Shown: in pieces, positions 43,901 through 56,610 of the stretch
Position numbering within the stretch: the first letter of the stretch is position 1
Layout of the letters: each line of letters begins with the position of its first letter
Notes under the pieces: model-generated
Told to the model about the DNA's origin: nothing
The model's input: the letters and a program-made list of their open reading frames with translations, nothing else
Databases searched by the model: none
Program-made: the position numbers and the translations under genes
Assembly (NCBI GenBank): GCA_030490835.1
Contig: CM059977.1
Span: 14,417,399-14,481,398, forward strand
DNA: 64,000 nucleotides
Direction of reading: 5' to 3'
Origin: Annona cherimola
Lineage: Eukaryota; Streptophyta; Magnoliopsida; Magnoliales; Annonaceae

Positions 43901-46900
43901 GGCTATTTGATAGTTAAGGGAATATCATTGATTCATATGAGTTTGTTTGCATCTTTATTGGGTTGTTTGGGTGTTTAAATTTAGTTTCCCTAAATGAAAA
44001 TTATTGGGCATGTGTGCTTGGGAGCATGATGCACATCCATAATTCTAATTCTGACACTGTGCTGCTTGCAAGCATGCATGCTGATATATGCGGAATGCTG
44101 CTCATCAAAAGAACTGCTGTTCGTTGGACGAGCCAAGGTTTATGTACATAGTTATGGAGATTGAAGGGATAAACATGCAGGAGTATCAACTTGTGAAAAT
44201 GTGAACATTTCAACTACCAAAAATTCAAAATTTAGATTTTTCAAATAAAACACTCTTATCCATTGTTATGATCATCATCATTAAACATTGACTCAGCTTT
44301 AGAAGCAGTTCTCAGGTTTTGCCTCTTTGATCAAGTGAATAAATATTACTACCTGCTGTCTGATCTTTATCACAGGAAAGCAATTTGACTTTGTTAAGAA
44401 ATGCAAAAGCTCGAGAGGAGATGCAAGATCGTGAAGCTTCACTTTTACGTGCAAGAGTAGAAGCTTCTCTTGCAGATGGTATCTCATGGGGCATGGCAGA
44501 GGATGCAGTTGAAGATACTACGGAGGTATGTCAGTTTCATCTTAAATTTACTGTTGAAAGATGTATTGGGTAAACGACTTGTTGGTGATTCTATGGCAGA
44601 AATTTTCTTGTGGTTGATTTGTGGGACATGTTGAATGGTTTTTGGGCTCTTGATAATCATATTTTCCAGAAAACCTAAATACTCCGTGCTCAAATGATAC
44701 TGGAATGTATGTTTGAGATCAATTGCTTGATTCTATTATCTGTCTCATAGAAACTAGGGGTGGGAATCGGGGCGGGCCATACCGGGTCAAGGTTTGCCCA
44801 ACCCTGAACCTACTTTTTAAAAATTGAGTTTGACCCTCTTTTTATATCGGGTCGGGACAAAGTCGGTTTGACCCTCACTTTTTTTTAATAGGTTCCGGGA
44901 TAAACTTCGGGTTGGTATCGGACCGGTTTCAGGATAGCAGGTCGGGTAAAAAATACGGGTCAAATAAGATAATTTTAAGAATTTATATACCTATCAAACA
45001 TAAGTATACATCTATACTTAATTTAAATATTATATGCTTTAATATTTCATTAATTATTAAAAAACACATAATTAAGAAAATTAAACATTTGAAAATATAG
45101 TATAAGTTTATTAAAATAGGTTAATATACGATTACACATAAGAGTTATTTATGTACAAATTCTTTTTATTGATTCTTATATTGCTTTCTGAATAAATTGA
45201 TTCTTCTATTGTTGATAGAGTTGAATATAACAAAGTGATAATTTTGAAAGAAAATAATAATAATATTTAAACATAGGCTTATAATTTTTAATAAATTAGT
45301 ATATCCGGGGCGGGTCGGACTTTTCAGGTTGGGACATGGTCGACCCACCCCGACTCTATTTTTGAATTCGGGTAAAAAATATATGGGTTTTACCAGGCTA
45401 AAGAGGGTCGGGTCAAAGCCGGGTCATGGGTTGACCCGCGCCAATTCTAACCCCTAATAGAAACAATTAAAATGTATCAGAACATTTCATCTATTTTTTC
45501 ATTTGATGGAAAAATATTGCTTTGATATGCCTATAATTTAAAAAAGTTCATAGTTATTAGTGAATGCAAATTGATTAGTAAATTTCTTTTTAACATCAAA
45601 GACTACTTTGGCTGGAAAAAAGAAAATGTAAATGCATTGGAATGCTTGCTTCTCTGATAACTCAAATCATTTCTGTTTCAGGATGACACCAGTGAAATAA
45701 CTTGGCAGACATACCAAGGGCAACTTACTGAGAGGCAAGAGAAAACACGTGAAAAAATCCTTAAAAGAATGGAAAAGGCAAGTTCCTTTTTCCCACCTTT
45801 TTCCAGTAACTCTTGTTGTTTTACCTTTTGTTCTGTATTTTTTAAAAATTTTTTATTTTAACAATTTAGAATATCTTGCCCTTCACCTTGGTGAATAAAT
45901 TTGCTGCTTTCTTAATCAAAAGTTAACAAACATTAGTACATCTATGCATGTTGCCTCAAGAAATGATCCATTCAGAATTGAGACAGAAGTTGCTGAAATT
46001 TGATTTGTGTAATGTTCTATTTTGCATGCTTGTCCTGCCACTATCTGATCAAGTCTTATGTTTTCTCCCAAGTGCCATAGCTGTTTCGTTGCCAGTTAAT
46101 GATATATCATCCTCACGCTCTGTATTTTGGAAGTTGCATTGTGCTGTCATGTGGGAATCAGTGGCATATTACTTTTAGGGGGTGTTTGGCAATGACAAAA
46201 AGTTTTCACCTAAAACTTTTCAATCTAAAACTTTTCATTCTCTACAACTCTTCTATTTTTTAATTATTTTTTTACATCTTCCAACACAAACCACCCTACT
46301 TTTCAATCATTTCTACACAATTACCTATACAACTAACCTATCTATTTTAACTTTATCCTCTTTACTCATTATTATCCCTATCATATCACATCATTTGACA
46401 ACTTTTATTCTTCAAAACTTTTCACCAAAACTTTTATTCATTCCCAAACACACCCTTAATTAGTGATTTCTTATTATTGGCTTGGTATAGAATTCCTGAA
46501 ATAACTGTTTTGTTTGGTATACTTTGTTTTAAAAAATTTCAGTATCCATTTCTACCGAGTTTGTGCAAATCTCTGCTTGAACCATTGGTGTAAATTTCAA
46601 GCTGTGTAACCTAAGAGTTGTGTGTTCAGGTGTTGGATTTCATCTTTACCTTCTGTAGCAAGGTGATCTTTTAATTTCTGGAGTTGGCATGGCATGTCCA
46701 CCTGTAGCAAGAGATGCTTTCTAATTACTTGGGAAGCACTTGATAGAGTGTCAAAGAATGAGTGCTGAATGGTGGTGGAACCAGCAATTGCCCACCCTCA
46801 GCTCAGGGATCTGCCCATGTTGCTGAAACCAAATTGATCTTATATGACTTACATGGGACTAGCACTGGTGTAATTATATGTTGTAACACCTCTTAGTCTA

Positions 46901-49900
46901 CAGTTGATAATAATGGTCATTAAAGTAGCCCATGCTTATTTAGCATTGAATTGTCCGTGATGTTGTAATATTGTGTTAAGATTGCTAACCAATTAGATGA
47001 GTTAGACCAAATTATTCTTGTGTGCACCAGGATGTCATTTTGTGTATCATCAATGTAGGTGTGACTGTTGGATGGGCTAAAGCTTTTCATCTCTTCATTC
47101 TGTATATTATGTGTTACTCTCTTAATATTAGCCTCTCTATCTCATCCAATTCCAGAGATTCTAGTGAGAAGCTCTCCTTAAATCATACCCCTCCAATATA
47201 TAAAAGCTAACCTTCATATGAGTTTAGCTGGTCATGGACATGACAATGGGGATATAAAAAATTTATGTTATTTGATTCTGGTCCTAATTTGTGTGAAAAA
47301 ACATATCCATGAGTTTCAATTCTCATTTTTATCAGCACTATAGTATTATGTCATTTGTTATGATGATATGATTTCAAAATGTAGGGTGTGTTTGTGAAGT
47401 TGCAGAACTTTTGATGAATAATTTTCGATGTAAAAGTTGTTAAATTAGTAGAAAATGATGTGATATGATAGGGGTAATGATGAAAAGTAAAGAGAATAAA
47501 TTTAAAATAAATAGGTTACCAGCATTGGTAGTTGTGTAGAAAGCATTGAAAAGTAGGGTTGTTATATAGAAAATGTGAAAAAATAATTAAAAAATAAGAT
47601 AGTTATGAAGATCGAAATTTTTAGATTGAAAAGTTTTAATTTGATAACTTTTACAAATTGCCAAACACACCCGTAATTGATGTTGTCCCTTATGTATGTG
47701 CATTCATCTACTACTAATTTTCCCTGATACTATTTATTTTTATTGTTCCATTGAACTTACACTTAAGATGACAGGTTTCCAATATGAAAAAAGAGATCGA
47801 TGCTATTAGAGTGAAGGACATTTCTCAAGGCGGGCTAACTCAAGGCCAGCAAATGCAGATTGCTCGGAACGAACAGAGAATATCTCAGGTTAAGTTCTTT
47901 TCAGTAGTGCAGAATATTTTATTTATTAAACGATTACTTTTCTGAAGCTATAGTTGGTCATCTTCTATAATGTTCCTCAGATTATGGAGGAACTTGATAA
48001 CCTGGAAGAGACTTTGAATGAAAGTATCCAAGAAAGTATAGGAGCACGCGCTAGAAAATCAAATTATGGCAAGAGGAAAGGATACATGGAAGATGAAGAT
48101 GAAGTCTTAAGGTAATAAAATCAACTTTCTATAATAAGCCTGTCATATTGGAATTGCTTGGTTTAAGAATTGAAACCAAACCTGCTTAATCTATTTTTAA
48201 ATTTTAGGTTAGGGGTATGTTTGGTTGGGCTAAAATAATGTCAACCGCATCTTTTCAATAACAAACTTTTCACTATCTTTAACTATCATATTTTTAATTA
48301 TTTTTTCACATTTCCTATCCAAACTATTCTACTTTTCAATCATTTCTATACAACTATTCATACAACTGACTTATCTATTTTAATTTTATTCTCTTTATAC
48401 CTCATCATTGCCTATATTATATCATATCATTTTCTATCAATTTGACTACTTTTATCCCAAAAACTTTTGACATAAAAAAAAAAAAAAAAAAACCCCAAAC
48501 CAAACAAACCTTAGAAAATGAATGATGGATGATTTTTCCAACTGTGAACCACAAAGTCCTTTCTTATGATTTATCGCTTCTTATGGTCAAGATGAAGCAT
48601 GATACTGTATCATGTATTTTTATTTATTTATTTATCTTGTTGGTGTTTGTTGTCTTTCCGAGCTAATTTGGAATTGTTTTCTTAGAAGAATTGTTACTTC
48701 ATCCTGGTTCACATTTCCTTTATTCCAGTTGTGCTATACTGTACAGACAATGCTTAGCATTGGTGACACATCTTCCTGCTTTCAGAGATCTTATTCAACA
48801 TAGTTCCGTATCAGTTTCATTTCACTAAAGATTCATGGCCAGTTATTTGTGTGCATGCATGCATGGTGTTTGGATTTCGTCTTGTTCTCTAGAATTTACT
48901 AGTAGTTGGTCTTCTTGCAGTGATGATGATGACTTCTATGACCGCACTAAGAAGAAAAAGCCTCCAAAAGAGAAGAATGGTGAAAAGTCAATTGAAACAG
49001 CTGATACCCTTCTTGACAAGAAAGAAGTTATAAGTAAAGAAATTGATGAAAAGCATAAGTTGCTATTGATGGAGAAGACAAAAACAATTCCAGATACTGA
49101 GGGAGGAAGTGAAAGTGAAGATGCTCTTGATACATACATGACTGGGCTTTCATCTCAACTTGGTAAAGATTCTTGACTCAATTTGTTTTTAAAAACAGGA
49201 TGATTTGTTCGACATCTTTAGTTAGAAAAATATAATGCTTATGGCGAAATTAGCTACCATTAAATACTTCTTGCCTTGGCAGCTGTTTTGGTCTATCCCG
49301 AATATGCTATCTTGTATGTCTGCAGGCATACAGTGCCAGCTTTGCTAGATTCAGCAGATTTTAGCCTATTTGCTGGATTTGGCAGAGCATGCGTCTCAGC
49401 TGACTAGGTCTTTGATCTGATGGAGGTCCACATCAAGAGGGAATCGCTTGGTAATCTCTAGATTGAGGATGGAAGTTGTTAAAGTTCAACTTAGTCTAAA
49501 AGACAAAGATAAACATCAGTTCAGTAATGTGGCTTTATCATTCCCTATTTAGTGTGATAAAAAGACCTTTTGTGCACTTACATGTTGCTGTTAGTGATGC
49601 ATTTAGGAGCCAGTAGGACATGCTGACGCAGAATGCTTTTTGTCCCAGTGCTTGATAAGACCACAGAGCTTCAAAAAGAACTATCTTCTCTTCAATCTGA
49701 ACTGGATAGGATCCAGTACCTACTAAAAATTGCTGATCCAACTGGAGAAGCTGCTAGAAAGAGGGATTCAAAACCCCAGATGTCCAAGCCTATCCAGCCA
49801 GATGTTCCTGTTCCCAATCCCACAGAAAGACTTCCCTCGGAGAAAAAGAGGAGTTCCATTGGAGCAAAGGCTGCCAATGGTTCTCATAAAGATGAACATC

Positions 49901-50582
49901 CTCTTGAAAAAGAAACAGGTAAACCTTCAGAAGGGGATGAAGCTGTTGGTAATGGCATGGAAGGCAAAGAGGCCGCCACATACAGAGTCTCAAAACCAAT
50001 TTGGCTTGGCGCTACAAAAGATATGGAAGCGAAGGAGAACCAACACGAAATCCCTTCAAATGTTCATGAAGTTGACCAATTTGTTGACTACAAAGACCGA
50101 AAAAAGGCTCTTGCTGCAGCAAACGATGCCAAAAACACATTGGAACCCACTATCGAGGATGCAGGTCCAGGTCTTATTGTAAGAAAACGGCAGCAGACGG
50201 AGAAACCTGGGGAGAGTGATGACAAAGTTCCTGAAGCATCCACATCCATGTCGGCTGAAACCAATGCCACAGCTGCTGCTGTAGATGCAGTGGCTCTATT
50301 GCTGAAGCACAACCGTGGATACCATGGAAGGGATGAGGACAAAGTTGAAAGCCATGATGTCAAAGCCGATGATCAATCCAGGAAGGAGAAACTGACATCT
50401 AAAAGGGTTCTAGGACCTGAGCGGCCTGTCTTCCTCGACCATAGGCCAGAATCTGAAACATGGGTGCCTCCTGAAGGTAACTTAATTATATCATTACAGG
50501 GCTATTATTGCTTTGCTAGTAACTATGTGATCCTTGCCTGCTACTGGACGTACATTTACTATGTCTGTTTAGGAAGAGGTAA

Positions 50583-50616
<34 letters not shown>

Positions 50617-51264
50617 GATAAGGAAAAATTTTGAAAAAGTGGAGAGTTATGTGGTATGACAGGGGTAATGATCCGGAGTAAATAAAATAAAGATAAAATA
50701 AAATGGGTGGTTGCATGGAAAGATGTGAGTAAATGATTGAAATGTAAAGAAAATAATAGGAAAAGTATGTTAGTTAATTAAGATGTCAAATGATATTAAA
50801 AATTGTGTATAAAGAAGTGATGAGTTTTCTTTTTCTTTTCTTTTTTTCAAAATACATGTCAGGTATCAATTTCATTGATCAGATGGTGCAACCATATATT
50901 ACCTGTACCTATACAATTTCCCATGTTGGACAGACTATATGCTCTTTTTTTTTTTTTTTGAAGAACCATATTCTATGTTATAGATAGCCTACTAAAAAAT
51001 GACTACTAAATATACGATTAGAAAACAGCATGGGACAGCTTTCTGGGATCCACGAGTCGTAGATACTTTGGCTACAATCTCAATTGAATATTCATACAAA
51101 TGGTTTGGAACACCCAAACATGGTGATTTGGCGCCTGAGGAAACTTTTGCATATTCTCAGTTGATTATCAGACTTGTTTATTGTTTAATTACTGATCAAT
51201 TGGAATTCAAGCAGGACAATCAGGGGATGGGCGGACCTCACTGAACGACCGCTATGGCTACTGA
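40873..51264 (+). CDS. FHA-domain protein, kanadaptin (SLC4A1AP) homologue
   Basis: Exons: 40873-41264, 42063-42148, 42425-42504, 43128-43183, 43773-43821, 44376-44525, 45682-45777, 47775-47888, 47981-48111, 48921-49162, 49649-50476, 51215-51264. All phases agree, giving 757 aa. Start MTKLPMGPPLPRTP; residues 1-100 are proline-rich and low complexity. PYTIPPWSDRPSHHFSIEVLKDG leads into the FHA phosphothreonine-binding domain (about 115-215) with G140-R141, S155-R156-F157-H158 and STHGTFVNKN (176-185), all conserved. Next come QGPSDLMPP, an acidic/basic central part, SNMKKEIDAI and GGLTQGQQMQIARNEQR, a coiled coil at about 467-500, and a charged tail ending LNDRYGY. The family is nuclear; its role in plants is little known. 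Intron 7 uses a GC donor. Introns 6, 7 and 9 hold four transposons. I recall Arabidopsis At5g38840 as the counterpart. Confidence 0.92.
41597..41880. mobile_element. Foldback element PalA-6, diverged, FHA intron 1
   Basis: Left TTTTTTATAAACATG and right ATGCTTATAAAAAATAAA are inverted, with flanking ATGATCATATGC and GCATATCATCATGG. The spine is only distantly like PalA-1. Confidence 0.45.
43561..43768. repeat. 104-bp tandem duplication at the 3' end of FHA intron 4
   Basis: AAGATGATTGAATATTTGCA at 43561 and GAGATGATCGAATATTTGCA at 43665, both running to TTGTTGTTGACT. The second copy continues into the real acceptor (CTTTCACAG at 43772). Confidence 0.85.
44755..45456. mobile_element. hAT-like non-autonomous element, perfect 8-bp TSD, FHA intron 6
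   Basis: Starts TAGGGGTGGGAATCGG and ends CCAATTCTAACCCCTA (reverse complement TAGGGGTTAGAATTGG). ATAGAAAC lies directly outside both ends (44747-44754, 45457-45464). Subterminal regions are rich in GGGTCGGG/GACCC motifs, as hAT transposase-binding regions often are. 702 bp, no ORF. TAGGGGTG termini with an 8-bp TSD fit the hAT superfamily. Confidence 0.88.
46178..46455 (-). mobile_element. F1 MITE, reverse, TSD TTA, FHA intron 7
   Basis: Ends GGGGGTGTTTGGCAATGAC and TTCCCAAACACACCC; TTA at 46175-46177 and 46456-46458. It lies 928 bp upstream of an opposite-orientation copy in the same intron. Confidence 0.88.
47384..47672 (+). mobile_element. F1 MITE, forward, TSD GTA, FHA intron 7
   Basis: Ends GGGTGTGTTTGTGAAGTTG and TTGCCAAACACACCC; GTA at 47381-47383 and 47673-47675. 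It ends only 102 bp before exon 8. Confidence 0.87.
48212..48510 (-). mobile_element. F1 MITE, reverse, TSD TTA, FHA intron 9
   Basis: Left GGGGTATGTTTGGTTGGGC, right AACCAAACAAACC, TTA outside both ends (48209-48211, 48511-48513). Contains an A-rich expansion near 48474-48492. Confidence 0.85.
50584..50616. repeat. (AAT)n microsatellite, FHA intron 11
   Basis: About ten AAT units, followed by a worn F1-like remnant (50630-50790: GTGGTATGACAGGGGTAATG). Confidence 0.9.
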
Positions 51265-53729
51265 AGCAAAGCGGCACATTTTGATCGGGTCAAAAGGGGC
51301 GTGATGAGATATGCTTCAAATCTGCAACGAAACGTGGTGGGTCACTCAGTGGAAATGTGTGCTAATCAGTTAGTACCAATCTTAGGTAACTGGAGGCCTA
51401 GCACGTCCATCTTTGTCTGGAAACAGATGCGGTTTGCACTCTTTTAGGGAGTGGTTTAAGCTCTGGGCAGTCAGAGTTTAGGAAGGGTACTTTTCCTGGA
51501 AACCGCTGGGCCGAAATTTCTCTCTTGGTCTGCTACGGAAGATGCGTTTCACCCATCAAAGATTCTGACACTTTGAGTAGAGCATGCTGAAGGATTGCGT
51601 GGGGTGTGAAGATTGCTCTACCTCTTGTTAGTGTAAACTACTGAAATTGGAAATGCTATGCTGTTGGGAAAATAAATAATGCACTGGTGGGTGCCCTTTA
51701 CTGCTGCCGTTGGTCAGTGATGCATAATTGAAGTCTCTTGGGTAACTGTTCTGGAAACTGATTTCATGCACCGATGTATTTAACTTATCTTTTATATTTT
51801 TTTTTGAAATTTTTTTTACAAGATTGTTAATCTAAATGTATTTAACATTTGTATAAATTTTTATCATTTTTGGAGATTTTTAGATATTTATTTTTGATTT
51901 TTTAAAATCAGTGGCATTTTTAGTAATCTTAAATTACTAAAGTGACACTGATTTTAAAAAATGAAAATGTTTAAAAATTTTCAAAAATGGTAAAAATTGA
52001 TACACATGTTAAATATGCTTAGATTAACAATCCTCTACAAAAAATTTTAAAAAAAGTATTAAGAAAATGAGTAGTTACGAAATCAACTTCTTTTATTTTT
52101 GTTTATTTACCTTAGCACGTGATGTGGTCAAATAGCATGCCTGCCAAAACTGTGTAGAGTCACGTGAGCAGATTAATTTCGCTTCCGCGAATGCAAAATT
52201 TCCGTTTTTTACTATCTGATTTTTAGGAGATAAAAAGCGAATGGGCAAATTCTTTATGTACTCATGAATTTTATTCTTAATTCTACTTATACACATGAAT
52301 GGAAATTACCCAAACATTGCCGATACACTCTTCTATAAAAATGAAATAGCATGGCCTTATCTAAGAGGCCCATGGTAGGATTTTAGTAATAAATATATAA
52401 ATTCTAGAATTTTTTTTATATAATATGGCCATAAGAATATCTGAATTGATGATCTTATTATTAAACATAATTCATATTTGAAGTACTATGTGCATAAGAT
52501 CTGCAAAATATAGCTAGCGTCCATCGCGAAATAGATCAATAAACTTGGTTGAGGTCCAAATCTTATGCAAGCCGCTCCATGTACTTTGGGATGTGTAAAC
52601 TATAAAATATACTTAGATATACTCCTGTATGCGTTAGAATGCCGTTCATTTATGACATCATATTGTAGATGTTTTTTTTTTTTGGTTAATAATTGTTACA
52701 TGTTACATCTGGAAACTTGACATTTTACAGTATCTCTATTTTGCCCAAATCACCTTACAACAGTCCCCAAATGGAAGACAAGCTCCCACCAGGGATTGAT
52801 TGATCCCTGACCGGTTGTGACTAACCGGACTATGCCCTAAAATTAACAACCCCTAGAATTAATTTATAAACAAAACTCAGCTCCCATAATGAAAATTGAA
52901 ATCCTGGTAAGGAATCCTTATCGAAGTGAATGTCTGAATTTGTAGAGGGATATATAAAGCAATTTTTTTTAACCACATAAACAAAAACAAATAACATTCA
53001 ACTTAAATACGTTCCCAAATTCTAAAACACTCAACTAGCCTATGATTGATCTAAATAGATGATCAGAACAAGGTTTTTTTTATTAGTAAAATTTAATTTA
53101 TCAATCAGATCAAAAAAAATAAAATCATTTTATTGGAGCTGATATCATTGATTTTATGGTAGAAATTTATTGGTAAGACAGAGAAAATAAAATAATAAAT
53201 GAAAAAGAAGTAAAATAAGCATGACAACTAGAAGAACACAGAGTTCGTATTGAGCGTAAATATGTATGTATTTCACTTATTGTACAGAATGCGTAATTTA
53301 AAGAGCAAAAATAGATAAAGCAGCTCTTAAAGTAGATTTAAGATAAATTTATCATTTACTTCATTCAATAATCATATGCTCCTATCTAAGAATTTTATTT
53401 TTATATAAATATATTTTTAAAATTAATTAATATTTTACATAATTGTAATTATTTAAAATTTTCGGAAAACTTAGAAAAATCTAAATTTAATATATAAAAG
53501 ATATTTATATTTTTATTATATTATTTTAATAAATATAATTTGAATAGGATTTTCATCAAATTAGAATTTGTTTTATTTTAGAATCCCATTAATTGTTTAT
53601 GGAAGTGTTTAACTATAGTTAAATTCTAATTTGAACAGCAATTCTAATATATTTCATACACAAATTTTCGCATAAAATTTCTTCGTATTAATTGTCACAA
53701 ACACAAGAAGTTTAGAAGATTAAAAAAAA
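51265..53729. other. FHA 3' UTR then gene-poor sequence
   Basis: The first 400-500 bp are probably the 3' UTR. PalA-7 lies at about 51785-52075. Beyond it is AT-rich sequence without recognisable genes. Confidence 0.45.
51785..52075. mobile_element. Foldback element PalA-7
   Basis: Inverted spine arms: TTGTTAATCTAAATGTATTT on the left and AAATATGCTTAGATTAACAA on the right, meeting around AGTAATCTTAAATTACT at about 51935. Caps eroded. Confidence 0.75.
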
Positions 53730-54110
53730 TGTAACTGAATGCACCTGGATGCATTTAGCCTCGGTGCACCCAGGTGCGTTTCACCTATTTTTTAAATTCT
53801 TTTGAAATTTTTTAATACAACAGTTAATCTAGATGTATTTAATATGTGTATCAATTTTTACTATTTTTGGAGACTTTTAGATATTTATTTTTGATATTTT
53901 AAAATCCGTGACATTTTCGCAATGAATGAATTATAAAAATGCCATTGATTTTAAAAAATAAAAAATAAAAAAATAAAAATATGCAAAGATGGTAAAAATT
54001 TATATAGATATTAAATATATCTAAATTAACAGTTTTATAATTTTAAAAAAATATAAATAATAAATTTTTGCACCCGAGTGCATCGAAGCTTAGTGCACCT
54101 ACAACTCGTA
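53730..54110. mobile_element. Foldback element PalA-8, doubled TGCACC caps
   Basis: The left end has two caps in succession (GAATGCACCTGGATGCATT; GGTGCACCCAGGTGCG), then AGTTAATCTAGATGTATTTA. The right end has CACCCGAGTGCATCG and GTGCACC. Flanking AAAAATGTA and TTAAATGTA match at 7 of 9 positions, compatible with an aged 9-bp duplication. Confidence 0.7.
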
Positions 54111-54389
54111 CTTAAATGTATTGATACTTTCTACAATCATTTACCATATATAAATTTTATAGCAATTGTTTACATTTTAAAAACTAATTCTAAAGTTATT
54201 ATTTATATCAAACTATTTTATTATGTTGAATTTGTACCATTTTCAGATGAGGTCCATATGTATATTCAATCGGGATGAAAATTGGTATGATAATAGAATA
54301 CATAATTTAAATATAATAAGTGAAGTAGGGCCCATTTAAGGTAATTGCACGTAATTGTGGTGCAGTAAAGTTGCACCTGAATATCTCTC

Positions 54390-54515
54390 AGTGTACATAT
54401 ATCCTGATTAAATGCACCTGGGTGCACTTGGGTGCAAATACCCATTTTTTATTTTTAAAATTTTTTTTACATTACTTTTATTTTAAGCGTATTTAACATA
54501 TGTATTAATTTTTAT
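54390..54515. mobile_element. Single arm of a PalA element
   Basis: Caps TGCACCTGGGTGCACTTGGG, then the spine as far as GTATTTAACATATGTATTAA, breaking off at about 54515 with no inverted partner nearby. Confidence 0.6.
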
Positions 54516-55204
54516 CTTAAGCAAACAAATCCTAATTTATATTATCTATTTTGAAGGGCTAGTGATATGTTGACACTACTAATTAGGTAGAACTTTTTTT
54601 TTTCTAATTTATGATGTATTTTCATCTATTAAAATTAGAATATGTAATTTTATAACTTTGACAAGCCAAATAATCTAAATTCTAGAATATGTATATGTTA
54701 ACTTTTTAATTAAAAAATTCCTCTTATAATAACAACATTTGCCCCTAATTCATAATATAGTCATAATGTTTTAAATTTTTTTCTTATACCTATAACATTT
54801 CATCATAGATTCTTACCAAACGCATGCAATTAAAACAAACATTAACTACCCTATTAAGAAGATAATATTACCGCTTTAATTTTTTCTAATTGAGACAATT
54901 TAACTCTAATATAATATGTGAATCACTTGATGTCATAAATTAATGGTGTGCTAACATTAATTAAGTCATATTAGAGTTGAATCATTTCAATTAAGAAATT
55001 ATAAAAGGACAAAATCATCTTTCTAATGGTGTAGTTAATTATTATTTTAACTGCATGGGCATGGTAAAATGTTACAGATATAAAAATTTCTAAACCGTTA
55101 TGAGTATAATATAAATTATGAGCAAATGTTTTAAGTATAAGAGGAATTTGTCCTTTTTAATCTTCATAAGGTAAGACCATCAGAGAATTTGATGGGATTT
55201 GTTT
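54516..55204. other. AT-rich intergenic, nothing recognised
   Basis: No ORF, repeat or RNA gene that I could place. Confidence 0.4.
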
Positions 55205-55590
55205 TAATGCATCCCGATGCATTAAAAATTTCAATGCATCCCGATGCATTAAAAATTTCAATGCATCTAGCTGCAAATCTCATTTTTATTTATTATTTTT
55301 AAATTTTTTATAAAATTCTAAATTTAAATGTATTTACTTATGTATTAAGTTTTATCCTTTTTAGAGATATTTGATTTTTAAAATTAATGGTATCTTAGTC
55401 ATTTAAAAAGGAATAAAGTTCCTTTATTTTTAGAAAATAAAACATAGATATACATATTCTCAAAAATAGTAAATTTTGATTTATAAATTAAACGTACCAA
55501 AATTAAGAATTATATAAAAAATTTAAAAATAGATAAATAAAAATGTATTTTTCAGCGAAAACGTTCAATGCATTCGGATGCATTAAAACA
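55205..55590. mobile_element. Foldback element PalA-9, TGCATCCCGATGCA caps in tandem
   Basis: The left end repeats AATGCATCCCGATGCATT twice, period 33, then runs into the spine. The right end carries TGCATTCGGATGCATTAAAA. The terminal cap differs in sequence from PalA-1 but is again self-complementary. Confidence 0.65.
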
Positions 55591-56610
55591 TCTTCGGAAT
55601 TTAATTATCCGGAGAAACAGGCCTCATTGCTCCATAAAACTTTAGAAAGCAAGTATATTCAACACTGTAACTTAGTCATGAAGGAAATGAGAGACTCTGA
55701 GCACATGGGAGAATAAAAAAGAGCAATGGGCTCTCTCCCTTAGGTGGATAACTCATCCTATGCATATATTTTTTATGAGTATTTAATCTTAATTAGTATT
55801 ATAGTAAGGCCTTGAGATATTCTTTCAATATCCGAACACTATTCTATAAATATCTTACCAATGTTATAATTTTTGTTACAATATTTCTCATATTCTAACT
55901 AGTAGATGCTTCCACAGGAATTTTTGAACACCACTACTAAACAATTGCGTTTTTGCTGGTGGGAAGATTCGAAACGGCCACACTAGCGAATGGGTGAAAT
56001 GTCGTTACCACTGAGGCCATATGCATACACATATTTTTATTACTCCTCAATCCCCCTTCATCATGCAGCCACCTAACACTCAATCCCCATACCGAGAGGT
56101 CCGACATTTTCATATTCGCTACGAAGGATTGAGATTATGACTTCTTGCATGGATTTTGTTTTATTGGCAAGTAAGCATTTTTTTTTTTTTCATTCTGAAT
56201 GTTATGCTGAGGAATCTAAGTTGTATATTTGCATCTTCAGATTGCATTCACTGGAATAGCAGTACAATCAAAATGGCAAGAGTTGAAATGAGACATTTTC
56301 GGAAGCAACGTGGTTGGAAGGTCGCTTTTCTCTGCTGTAGATTCTGAGTCTAATTACAGACAAACATTTCTCTCTGCGATATAATTGTGTTATCGCAACG
56401 CTACGTTTCTCTATGAGCAAATCAAAAATCAGAATCCACAATTGAAAGATAAAATCAGATTTTGGACAATTGATCAGTAATTCAGAAAGCATCAATATTG
56501 GTTGAAAAAAAAATTTATGAATGAAACTATGTTTCATGGATGAGATAAACTTGATTAGCAGTTCAGTAGCAACTGTAGGCCAAAACCAATTGCTGATTTG
56601 CTGATTATAT

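Noticed and set aside
50999..51244. 81-codon ORF near the end of the FHA gene
   Set aside because: Covers intron 11 and reads the last exon out of frame.
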